DNA of 64,000 bases from CAZPHU01 sp964586285 (GTDB lineage Bacteria > Fibrobacterota > Chitinivibrionia > Chitinivibrionales > CAYFVL01): positions 1-64,000 of the forward strand of contig CAZPHU010000005.1 in assembly GCA_964586285.1 (NCBI GenBank), in the 5' to 3' direction. This document shows positions 9,230 to 17,129 of this stretch, piece by piece (the stretch's first letter is position 1; each line of letters starts with the position of its first letter). The notes beneath the pieces are model-generated. The model was not told where the DNA came from. It was given only the letters and a program-made list of their open reading frames with translations, and ran no database searches. The position numbers were made by a program, and so were the translations under genes.

Positions 9230-9565
9230 TCATGGTTTATAATTTATGATTCTACGTCCCGAAAATTTAAAAGCACCCTCGTAGGGTGAATTTTCAAGCA
9301 CCGATTCATCCGCGAAATTGACTACCGCATCCATGTTTCCGGGCTTTTGCATCATTATGGGCTCTATTCGCGGACGCTGCTCTGCTCTAATCAATACAAG
9401 CTGAGGGCGTCTGATTTTTCCCTCGATCCGCTGAGTTTCGAAAATGATGGTTTGAACATTTTTCTGATCGCTCACCTCCCCGGGATTCTCCTGAGCACCG
9501 GCCGATATCGAGAGAAAAAGCATCCCTGCCATACAGGCGATAAGTGGAATAACGGTGTTTTTCAT
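9230..9565 (-). CDS. Small secreted protein heading the Exb operon
   Basis: A 111-residue protein with a clear signal peptide (about 1-24, ending SAGAQ) and no recognised family. The mature part is strand-rich and contains the segments IIFETQRIEGKIRRPQLVLI and a Tyr/Phe/Arg-containing tail. It is on the same strand and 162 bases upstream of exbB with no terminator between them. It probably belongs to the same transcript, and is a candidate periplasmic partner of the TonB-like protein. The IEGKIxRPQ stretch might be a partner-binding strand, but that is speculation. Confidence 0.6.
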   Translation of the reverse strand: MKNTVIPLIACMAGMLFLSISAGAQENPGEVSDQKNVQTIIFETQRIEGKIRRPQLVLIRAEQRPRIEPIMMQKPGNMDAVVNFADESVLENSPYEGAFKFSGRRIINYKP

Positions 9566-9790
9566 CGGTTCTTCCCTAGCCTTTGCACGAACTCTTATTC
9601 GTCGGGTTCAGTGTAAATCGATGCAATATAGCGACTTCAAAAAGATTATACCACCATGAAATCAGGATGGTCAACATCAATAGTAAATATTAAGCCGAAG
9701 CAAAGCAAAGGCGATTTTCGCGGATAAAATGTATATTCTAAGAGCATTTTGAAAGCTTTTTTCGAGCAGGATGGATAAAAACAACTCATA

Positions 9791-11407
9791 ATGGTAAAAG
9801 AAACAGATTTTCTGGTAGTTGGAAGCGGCATCGCAGGGCTCAGCTTTGCTCTTCATGCGGCCGAATACGGCCGGGTTTTGATGGTGACTAAAAAGCAGGA
9901 TACCGACTCCAATACCAACTACGCACAGGGCGGTATAGCCTGCGTGCTCGATCCTAAAGACAGTTTCGAGAGTCATATACGGGATACTCTTAACACGGGT
10001 AAGGGTTTAAGCGACAGTGAAGCCGTTCGGATTCTTGTGGAAGAGGGCCCCGAGCGAGTAAAGGAGTTGCTTGACTGGGGAGTAAACTTTACCACTTCCG
10101 ACAAATCAAAGGCATTTGGTAGTCTGGACCTTGGTCGGGAAGGGGGGCACTCGTCGAGTCGTATCGTTCATTCTCGGGATCTTACGGGTAAGGAGCTTGA
10201 AGAGTCGCTGTTGGCAAAGGTAAGAGGTAACCGAGCCATAACCTTGTACGAAAATCATTGTCTGGTAGATTTGATTACCACCCATCATGTATCATCAATT
10301 AGTCTGGGCAACGCCTGTTTCGGTGCATATGTGTTGGACACCAAAACAGAGCGGATTCATACTTTTAAATCGAAAATCACCTATCTATCCACCGGTGGAG
10401 CGGGACAAGTTTACCTTCATACAACAAACCCCTCAATTGCCACCGGTGACGGTTTAGCCTGTGCGTACAGATCAGGTGCAAGTCTGGCTAATCTGGAGTT
10501 CATTCAGTTTCATCCGACCACCTTATACCATCTCGAAAGTAACTCATTTCTTATCTCCGAGGCTCTTCGTGGATACGGTGCGGTTTTAAAAGATCGTGAA
10601 GGCAACGAATTCATGGATAAATACCATCCCATGAAATCGCTGGCGCCAAGGGATATTGTGGCTCGCGCAATCGATAAGGAAATGAAACAAACGGGTGAAT
10701 CATGCGTCTATCTTGATATAAGACATGCCGCGGCGGAAAAAACAAAAAAGCACTTTCCCAATATTTACGGCCGTTGCCGCGAACTCGGTATCGATATCAC
10801 AAAAGATCTCATACCGGTTGTACCCGCCGCGCATTATATCTGCGGTGGAATAAGAGTAGACCATAACGGCAACACCGACATACCGTTTTTGTATGCATGC
10901 GGCGAGGTTGCGCATACGGGTGTGCATGGGGCAAATCGGCTTGCCTCCAATTCCTTGCTGGAAGCAGTCGTCTTTTCCCGTCGTGCAGCTGATGATGCGG
11001 TTAAGAAGTTAAATTCGACTCCTCATGTCAAAAACGAGGATATTCCACAGTGGGACGAAAGTGGAACAGTCGCCGCGGAAGAATGGGTACTTCTAAGTCA
11101 TAATGTACACGAGATTCGTACTATTATGTGGGATTATGTAGGAATCGTACGTTCAACACTCAGACTTCAACGTGCAAAAAGAAGGTTGGCGCTGCTTGAG
11201 AGAGAGACCGAAAACTTCTACAGAAGAACAAAGATAACCAGAAAGCTTCTTGAATTGCGCAACCTTGTAATAGTTGCCAAATTAATTGTAATAAGCGCTT
11301 TAAGAAGAAAAGAAAGCAGAGGTCTTCATTTCACGACCGACTATCCCAATCAAAATGATAGATTCTGGAAACGAAATACTCTTATGACAAAATCACTGAA
11401 AGCATGA
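9791..11407 (+). CDS. nadB: L-aspartate oxidase NadB
   Basis: FAD enzyme of 538 residues, close to the usual NadB length. It oxidises aspartate to iminoaspartate in the first step of de novo NAD synthesis; in anaerobes fumarate can replace oxygen as acceptor. The N-terminal dinucleotide fold reads VVGSGIAGLSFALHA. The succinate-dehydrogenase/fumarate-reductase-type motifs NTNYAQGGIACV, EFIQFHPTTLY, SEALRGYGA and LAPRDIVARAID are all present. The flavin-contact GEVAHTGVHGANRLASNSL block and a helical C-terminal domain follow. Quinolinate synthase is not adjacent. The downstream VWA gene overlaps by four bases. Confidence 0.93.
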   Translation: MVKETDFLVVGSGIAGLSFALHAAEYGRVLMVTKKQDTDSNTNYAQGGIACVLDPKDSFESHIRDTLNTGKGLSDSEAVRILVEEGPERVKELLDWGVNFTTSDKSKAFGSLDLGREGGHSSSRIVHSRDLTGKELEESLLAKVRGNRAITLYENHCLVDLITTHHVSSISLGNACFGAYVLDTKTERIHTFKSKITYLSTGGAGQVYLHTTNPSIATGDGLACAYRSGASLANLEFIQFHPTTLYHLESNSFLISEALRGYGAVLKDREGNEFMDKYHPMKSLAPRDIVARAIDKEMKQTGESCVYLDIRHAAAEKTKKHFPNIYGRCRELGIDITKDLIPVVPAAHYICGGIRVDHNGNTDIPFLYACGEVAHTGVHGANRLASNSLLEAVVFSRRAADDAVKKLNSTPHVKNEDIPQWDESGTVAAEEWVLLSHNVHEIRTIMWDYVGIVRSTLRLQRAKRRLALLERETENFYRRTKITRKLLELRNLVIVAKLIVISALRRKESRGLHFTTDYPNQNDRFWKRNTLMTKSLKA

Positions 11408-13341
11408 ACTCTTACAACTTTATATTCATTCTTATCCTTGGTATAGCCGCCGGTTTTGCTGTACAGTACTATTTGAGACGGGAAAAGCGTTTTCGGTCTG
11501 TAATACTTCTTTCTTTGCGACTGGGAGCAGTTCTTCTGGCTGCGCTTCTGTTTTTTCAGCCCAGGTTAAAGTTTGCCCGACTTTTGCCCGAACATAAACG
11601 TACCGCGATTCTAATTGATGCCTCCGCCAGCATGAAGCTTTTCGACACCGACAGCGCCTTTAATCGCATTGAACATTTAATCGACTCGATAGAGGGTAGA
11701 AGCCTGTTCAAAACCGGACAAATGCCTGTGTTTGCATTTGGAGACTCCCTACGGAGCCTAAAAGATCTTAAGTCGGTCATCCACGAAGATAAAAGCAGCA
11801 GATTTCCCTCAAGCTTTTCGGCACAATCGATTAGGAATGCGGCCAACGTTTTAATTATTTCCGACGGGAACTGGTCCAATTTCGATCAGTTTTCATCACT
11901 TCTTCAGAATAAAAACGTACGATATATACCATTAAGAATGAGGAGGTTTGAACCCTTTCTCTCCCAGAACGCTTCGATTCAACCTCAGCGTTCGACAATA
12001 GGGAGCAAAGCAAAGGCCGGCATAAGAATAAACGGATACCGCGCAAGTAAGGATACACTGAAGGTTTCGATTCTGTCAGATTCGTTTAAAACGGATACAA
12101 CATTCGTGGTGGACAGTGGTTTTTTCGATGATTCCCTTGAGCTTGCGGTCCCAACCAATCAGGTCGGCTTGCGGCTTTTTAAGATTTCATCCCGCTTTCG
12201 AAGAGATTCCTTACCCCTAGTATCCTATGGTACCCACGAGGTGACAGCCAAAAAAACACGTGTGGCGTTTGTGGACAGCAAACACTCTCTTGACAAACGC
12301 TTTCTCGGTATGGCTCTGAGAGGCCACGAACAAATTGACATCGTTTCCGTTTCGGCACTTAGGGAAGGTGACGTTGCCCTGTTTTTGAATTGGAACTCAA
12401 AAAACAGTCGGCTGTTTGAATCTTTCCCGGCATCAATAAATGTTGTTTTTGTCGGAGAACCTCCATGTTCGAACGCTCGTGAAATAAACCCCAAAACAGT
12501 CTCAATTGTCTCCCACCCGGCCTATGAGACCGAATTCAATTCACTTTCCAAAAGACTACCACCGCCCAGTCATCTAAAGACCTGCTTTCCTAAGGCTGAA
12601 GATGATTTGATTCTTTCGGCCAGAACGAAAAATGGAAACAAAATACCTCTGTTCTACGAAACAATATTCTCCAACAGGCGGGTTTTGATACTATCGGTAA
12701 AGGGAATCTGGAAATGGGATTTCTGGCCGGCGGCAGATGCTCAAACAGATGCGGAGCGTTTTTCTTCCTTTTTTATCAAACGCATGATTTCTTTTGCCCA
12801 AAGAAATGTTAATCGATCCTTTTTCGCATATCCCGAAAAGACTCCAGTAATCCAATCCGACAGCATATGGTGGAGTTTAAACATACCTGCTCCCCTACGG
12901 ATGCAGTCGCGTAAAATAAATGTGGGGATACAAATAAAAGATGGAACTTCGACGGTCGCGGAAAGCACGTTTACGATCGCAACTTTCGGCGCAGCTTCGG
13001 CTCGCATCACTCAGCGCCCACTTGACTCAGGGGCTTATCCCTACGAGGTATCACTGGAAGCGGATACCGGAACCATGAAGTATAAGGATACTTTAGTCGT
13101 TGTTGCAAATAACCGTGAGATGAAAATACACGGACTAAACAAGAGCGTACTGGAACAAACAGCATCCGAAATGGACGAATCGGATTATAAGGAACTCAGC
13201 TATTTTGTCGGGGGCCAAAACACAGGAGATATCACCGTGATCGAATCCGTAGCGATGCGCAGGAGTTGGATAACACTCCTGATACTGGCTGCGCTTCTTT
13301 GCGTTGAGTGGCTCTTTCGCCGACTCTGGAGATATGACTGA
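11404..13341 (+). CDS. Membrane protein with VWA-like domain
   Basis: A 645-residue protein with two N-terminal membrane helices (about 5-22 and 33-51) and one near the C terminus (about 624-640). The large region between them probably faces the periplasm. Just after the second helix is a von Willebrand factor A-type metal site (DASASMK, from Asp72), followed by the second motif IISDGNWS. The layout resembles large VWA membrane proteins found with MoxR-type ATPases and BatA-like proteins, but no MoxR gene is nearby. It overlaps nadB by four bases (ATGA), so translation is coupled. No function in NAD synthesis is apparent. Confidence 0.7.
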   Translation: MNSYNFIFILILGIAAGFAVQYYLRREKRFRSVILLSLRLGAVLLAALLFFQPRLKFARLLPEHKRTAILIDASASMKLFDTDSAFNRIEHLIDSIEGRSLFKTGQMPVFAFGDSLRSLKDLKSVIHEDKSSRFPSSFSAQSIRNAANVLIISDGNWSNFDQFSSLLQNKNVRYIPLRMRRFEPFLSQNASIQPQRSTIGSKAKAGIRINGYRASKDTLKVSILSDSFKTDTTFVVDSGFFDDSLELAVPTNQVGLRLFKISSRFRRDSLPLVSYGTHEVTAKKTRVAFVDSKHSLDKRFLGMALRGHEQIDIVSVSALREGDVALFLNWNSKNSRLFESFPASINVVFVGEPPCSNAREINPKTVSIVSHPAYETEFNSLSKRLPPPSHLKTCFPKAEDDLILSARTKNGNKIPLFYETIFSNRRVLILSVKGIWKWDFWPAADAQTDAERFSSFFIKRMISFAQRNVNRSFFAYPEKTPVIQSDSIWWSLNIPAPLRMQSRKINVGIQIKDGTSTVAESTFTIATFGAASARITQRPLDSGAYPYEVSLEADTGTMKYKDTLVVVANNREMKIHGLNKSVLEQTASEMDESDYKELSYFVGGQNTGDITVIESVAMRRSWITLLILAALLCVEWLFRRLWRYD

Positions 13342-13342
13342 G

Positions 13343-14725
13343 CTATTTATAAACCGAGATTATATTATACGTTTTCATTTTCTGGTACAAAGTTTTTGGA
13401 TTGATCTGTAAAAGCTTTGCGGCTCTGCCCTTATGTCCCTCAACATATTTCAAGACGTTTATTATATGCTTACGCTCCATCTCTTTAATTGACAGACATG
13501 TAGTATCAAAAACGGGCTCTTCATCGAATGCATCAGTCGATATGTCAATTATGTCCCCTGAGTAAGAGCCGGACAAAAACGAAAGTTCGGAAGCTGTAAT
13601 CAAAGGAGAAGAGCTTAGAATACAAGTTCTTTCGACCACATTCTTCAGCTCACGTACATTACCGGGCCAATCGTAGCGCATGAAAACATCAAGCGCCCGT
13701 TTATCAAACTTCCGCTGAAACGATTGACTGGCAAGTATAGTCTCCACAAGGTCGGGAATGTCGTCTTTATGCTCTCTAAGCGGAGGTACTCTAACCGACA
13801 AAACATTCAAACGGTAGTACAGATCGGCTCGAAATTCCCTTTCCGCAACCAGCTTTTCCAAAGGTTTATTGGTGGCGCATATTATTCTTACATTCAGACT
13901 TATATCCTTAGTTCCACCCACCCGACGAATGTCTCCCGTTTCCAGGAAACGCAGCAGCTTCGCCTGAAAATGCATCGGTATTTCTCCCACTTCGTCAAGA
14001 AACAGCGTTCCCCCGTCGGCAATTTCCGCCAAGCCTCGCTTCTGCACCTTGGCATCGGTAAACGCACCTTTTTCGTAACCGAACAGTTCACTTTCGAGCA
14101 GCGATTCGGAAAACGACGCGCAGTTAACAACCACAAAAGGCTTGTCTTTATTCAGGCTTTCCTCATGGATAGAACGTGCAACCAGTTCTTTACCTGTTCC
14201 GCTTTCACCCAAAATCAGTACCGTAGATTGTGTAGGGGCCACTCTCATGATGAAATTTTTCAACTCCCTCATCGGGCGGCTCTCGCCAATCAATTTGCCG
14301 CCGTAACGGCTCCTCTGGACTTCCTCGCGAAGCATCTGCATATCTATTTGTGAACGCTGATACTCGATGGCGCGCTCTATCTGGATAAGCAATTCATTGA
14401 GCGAATAGGGCTTGCGCACATACTCAAATGCGCCCAGTTTCATGCATTCAATCGCACCTTCTATAGTCGCGTTTCCCGTCAGGACAATAGCCTCGGTGGT
14501 TATGCCTTCTTCCTTCATGGTTCGAAGAACGGATATACCGTCCTGTTTAGGCATGACGATGTCCAGAAGAATAACATTGTAGTACTCTTCTCTGAGTCGA
14601 GCCAGAGCAGCCTGACCATCCTCGGCTACATCCACGGCATATCCGGCTCTGGTCAACTCCTTGCTCAGAAGCAAACGCAACGAGGCTTCATCGTCTGCAA
14701 CCAAAATTTTGCCCTTTTTGGCCAC
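13343..14725 (-). CDS. Sigma-54-dependent response regulator (NtrC family)
   Basis: A 460-residue regulator. The receiver domain has phospho-Asp55 (VILLDIVMP). The AAA+ domain has Walker A GESGTGKE (173-180) and Walker B LFLDEVGE. A Fis-type helix-turn-helix follows at the C terminus (AAKLLQINPKTLYQKMK). The sigma-54 contact loop reads GAFTDA (220-225) rather than GAFTGA, a variant also known in other regulators. The frame is open to 14782, but a GGAGG site followed by GTG at 14725 marks the true start, right after the stop of the upstream kinase gene. That kinase is the obvious partner. Confidence 0.9.
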   Translation of the reverse strand: MAKKGKILVADDEASLRLLLSKELTRAGYAVDVAEDGQAALARLREEYYNVILLDIVMPKQDGISVLRTMKEEGITTEAIVLTGNATIEGAIECMKLGAFEYVRKPYSLNELLIQIERAIEYQRSQIDMQMLREEVQRSRYGGKLIGESRPMRELKNFIMRVAPTQSTVLILGESGTGKELVARSIHEESLNKDKPFVVVNCASFSESLLESELFGYEKGAFTDAKVQKRGLAEIADGGTLFLDEVGEIPMHFQAKLLRFLETGDIRRVGGTKDISLNVRIICATNKPLEKLVAEREFRADLYYRLNVLSVRVPPLREHKDDIPDLVETILASQSFQRKFDKRALDVFMRYDWPGNVRELKNVVERTCILSSSPLITASELSFLSGSYSGDIIDISTDAFDEEPVFDTTCLSIKEMERKHIINVLKYVEGHKGRAAKLLQINPKTLYQKMKTYNIISVYK

Positions 14726-14739
14726 ACTACCTCCACTAG

Positions 14740-16254
14740 TTACTGTTTCCGAGGAATGTCCAACATCACCAGTGTACCACAACCTGGCTCACTGAATATA
14801 TCGATATCCCCTTCACACTCTTCCATAATTTTATGACAGATACTCAGCCCAAGTCCTGTTCCTTTTCCCACCTCTTTTGTGGTAAAGAAAGGATCAAACA
14901 CTCTGGGGAGAACATCCGCTGAGATACCAGGACCGCTATCTTTAATTCTTATACGAATAAACCGGTCATTTTGTTCTTTATCCTCCTCAATAACGACACG
15001 ACTTCCCTTGGTACAGAAGTCTATGCAATTGGACAGGATATTGATCAGAACCTGTGTGATCTTCTGGGCATCTGCCCTGGCTTCAAGGCCACCGTCAATT
15101 CGATTGTCTATCCTAATGCCGCTTTTTTGAGCCTTTGAGCTTATAAGCGTTAAAGCGGAATGAACACAATCTTTTAATTTGATGTCGTCAACCTGAGGTT
15201 CGCTCTCTCTGGAAAACTTCGCCAGGTTTTCGACAATATCCCTGCATCGCAGTGTCTCTGAGTTGATAATTTCAAGATACTGCCGAAGCTCTTTCTTATC
15301 AACCGTTCCATCACTGTTCAAACGATGAAGCAGGGCATCCGCAAAGCCCAAAATAGCAGCCAACGGGTTATTAAGCTCGTGCGCGACCCCCGAGGACAAT
15401 GTACCTATTGAGGCCAATCGGGCCGAGCGATATAGTTGACGCCTTGCGACTTTTTGTTCCTTTTCCAACCGAATCCGTCTGGTCTCATCCCCCAATGCAA
15501 TTACCGTTGATAATCCGCTTTCATGCTCCCCAAGATCCAAAGCCCTCATTGAAACAATTATGTTCTGTCGCTGGTTGTCTTTGAAAACTGTTTCGAAAAC
15601 GGGTGCAAGACTTAAAAGGTTATTTCCATTCAGACTGTCAAGATACGACAAAACCTGCGGGCGATGATTATCGACAAAAAAACTTTCGAATGGTCTTCCT
15701 ATTATTTCTTCTCTTAAAAGTCCGCTGCTTTGATAAAAAGCCTTATTACAGTCACTAATATTTCGATTCCTATCCAGAGATACACACATTTCAGGCACAT
15801 GTTCGTATAAGCATTGATAGCGACTTCTTGAAAGAAACAACTCGCGCTGCAGTTGGCGTATCCGCAGCATGCTTCTGATACGGGCCAGAAGCTCATCGTA
15901 TGAAAAAGGCTTGGTTACATAGTCGTCGGCGTAAGCAAGACCGGCGATTTTGTCATCCTCGGTGCGCAGTGCCGATATCATTATAATCGGAATGAAACGA
16001 TCTTCACAGAGTTGCTCTTTGATAGTTCGCGCCACGGTAAGCCCATCCATACCAGGCATCATAATATCCAGAAGAACCAGATCGACATCATGCTCTCGAA
16101 TGTAGGCCAGGGCCTCTTCACCCTTACTAGCGGTGATGGCGCGGTAACCTTCCTCCGCAAGAAGCGTCTCCACCATAAATGATATATCGACCTCATCGTC
16201 GACAATCAGTATCCTTGGTGATAATTCCGGTTTATTACTAGCTAAACTGTTCAT
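14740..16254 (-). CDS. REC-PAS hybrid histidine kinase
   Basis: A 504-residue cytoplasmic kinase. An N-terminal receiver (10-130, phospho-Asp63 in VLLDIMMPGMDG) is followed by a PAS domain (about 145-260). HisKA has His292 in SSGVAHELNNPLAAILGFA. The ATPase domain has an N box around 407, G1 (DSGPGI) and G2 (GKGTGLGLSI). With the receiver first, it is likely driven by another kinase or used as an intermediate in a relay. It ends 14 bases before the NtrC-type regulator, so the pair should form a two-component system. Its start overlaps the end of rdgB by 17 bases. No membrane segment is present. Confidence 0.9.
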   Translation of the reverse strand: MNSLASNKPELSPRILIVDDEVDISFMVETLLAEEGYRAITASKGEEALAYIREHDVDLVLLDIMMPGMDGLTVARTIKEQLCEDRFIPIIMISALRTEDDKIAGLAYADDYVTKPFSYDELLARIRSMLRIRQLQRELFLSRSRYQCLYEHVPEMCVSLDRNRNISDCNKAFYQSSGLLREEIIGRPFESFFVDNHRPQVLSYLDSLNGNNLLSLAPVFETVFKDNQRQNIIVSMRALDLGEHESGLSTVIALGDETRRIRLEKEQKVARRQLYRSARLASIGTLSSGVAHELNNPLAAILGFADALLHRLNSDGTVDKKELRQYLEIINSETLRCRDIVENLAKFSRESEPQVDDIKLKDCVHSALTLISSKAQKSGIRIDNRIDGGLEARADAQKITQVLINILSNCIDFCTKGSRVVIEEDKEQNDRFIRIRIKDSGPGISADVLPRVFDPFFTTKEVGKGTGLGLSICHKIMEECEGDIDIFSEPGCGTLVMLDIPRKQ

Positions 16255-16843
16255 GCATCTTCCGAGACAAAGCTGAAAGGGCTTTTCCCCGATGACTAAT
16301 CGCGTGCTTTTGATTTGGGCTTAATTGAGCAAAGCTTTTATCGTAACCCTCAGGAATAAACAGCGGATCATAGCCAAAACCTTCATAGCCCTGCATTCCG
16401 AATCCTATTTTCCCCTCACATGTACCCTCAGACACATACTCTTTGCCATTTGGTCCCAAAAGAACCATTACACATCTGAATCGGGCCGCTCGTCGGTTTT
16501 CCGGCACACTTTGAAGCTTTTGTAGCAACAAGTCACAATTCTGTAGGTCGGTTGCTCTCTCGCCGGCAAATCTAGCACTCCTGACCCCCGGTGCACCGTC
16601 TAGTGCATCGACTTCAAGGCCTGAATCATCGCCCAAGGTCCAAATACCTTTCCTCTGAAAAACCCACCTGGCCTTGATGCGAGCGTTTTCCTCGAAGGTA
16701 TGAGCCGTTTCGGGTATATCGGGTATCGGAGACCAGTGATCCGCAAGTGAGCTGAAAATCAACGGTAAATCGGCACATATCTGCCGAATCTCCTTGAGTT
16801 TGCCCCGATTACCTGTAGCTACTATGATTTCTGTCGAAGTCAT
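16238..16843 (-). CDS. rdgB: XTP/dITP pyrophosphatase (RdgB/HAM1)
   Basis: A 201-residue house-cleaning enzyme that hydrolyses non-canonical purine triphosphates such as XTP and dITP to monophosphates. The family blocks are present: IVATGNRGKLKEI near the N terminus, the acidic LGDDSGLEVDAL, GAPGVRSARFAGE, and the C-terminal GFGYDPLFIPEG followed by KHAISHRGKAL. Length is normal. It shares 17 bases with the following kinase gene, an unusual partner for rdgB. The upstream ribosome-binding site is weak (CCGGAAC). Confidence 0.93.
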   Translation of the reverse strand: MTSTEIIVATGNRGKLKEIRQICADLPLIFSSLADHWSPIPDIPETAHTFEENARIKARWVFQRKGIWTLGDDSGLEVDALDGAPGVRSARFAGERATDLQNCDLLLQKLQSVPENRRAARFRCVMVLLGPNGKEYVSEGTCEGKIGFGMQGYEGFGYDPLFIPEGYDKSFAQLSPNQKHAISHRGKALSALSRKMHEQFS

Positions 16844-16919
16844 AATCTTTAGTTCCGGTTAAAAAATTAAAAATTGAATCCGGTCGGCAGCAAATCCATT
16901 CCCAATCCGGGGACTATTC

Positions 16920-16984
16920 TCTATCTATTATTGACGTTACCCGATAGATAGACACTGCTGACCGTCAGATAACCCTAATCTGAC
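16920..16984. repeat. Two adjacent inverted repeats between leuS and rdgB
   Basis: The first perfect palindrome has 9-base arms (16920-16928 TCTATCTAT and 16944-16952 ATAGATAGA) with a 15-base spacer. The second has 7-base arms (16964-16970 GTCAGAT and 16978-16984 ATCTGAC) with a 7-base loop. Neither is followed by a T-run on either strand, so they do not look like intrinsic terminators. They could be protein-binding sites controlling rdgB and the two-component genes, or structured RNA in that transcript. Confidence 0.4.
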
Positions 16985-17129
16985 AGTTACCAACCCCGGC
17001 TTTCAGTTTTCCCCAGAGAGGAATATCATCTGTAAAGGGCCGAGCTTATCTAATTCGGTTCATTTGTTACGAAAGATGCGGGTTCAAAATCCACACGGAT
17101 CGGAACATATGCCCCATACCTAAGTATAA

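Noticed and set aside
13724..14353. 209-codon plus-strand open frame
   Set aside because: It is antisense to the AAA+ domain of the NtrC-type regulator and has no domain content.
13343..14725. GAFTDA loop as evidence of an inactive sigma-54 activator
   Set aside because: GAFTDA occurs naturally in many functional NtrC-type regulators, and all other catalytic motifs are intact.
17060..17100. Sequence resembling a tRNA T-loop (GGTTCAAAATCC)
   Set aside because: It has one extra base, and no acceptor or anticodon stem can be folded around it.
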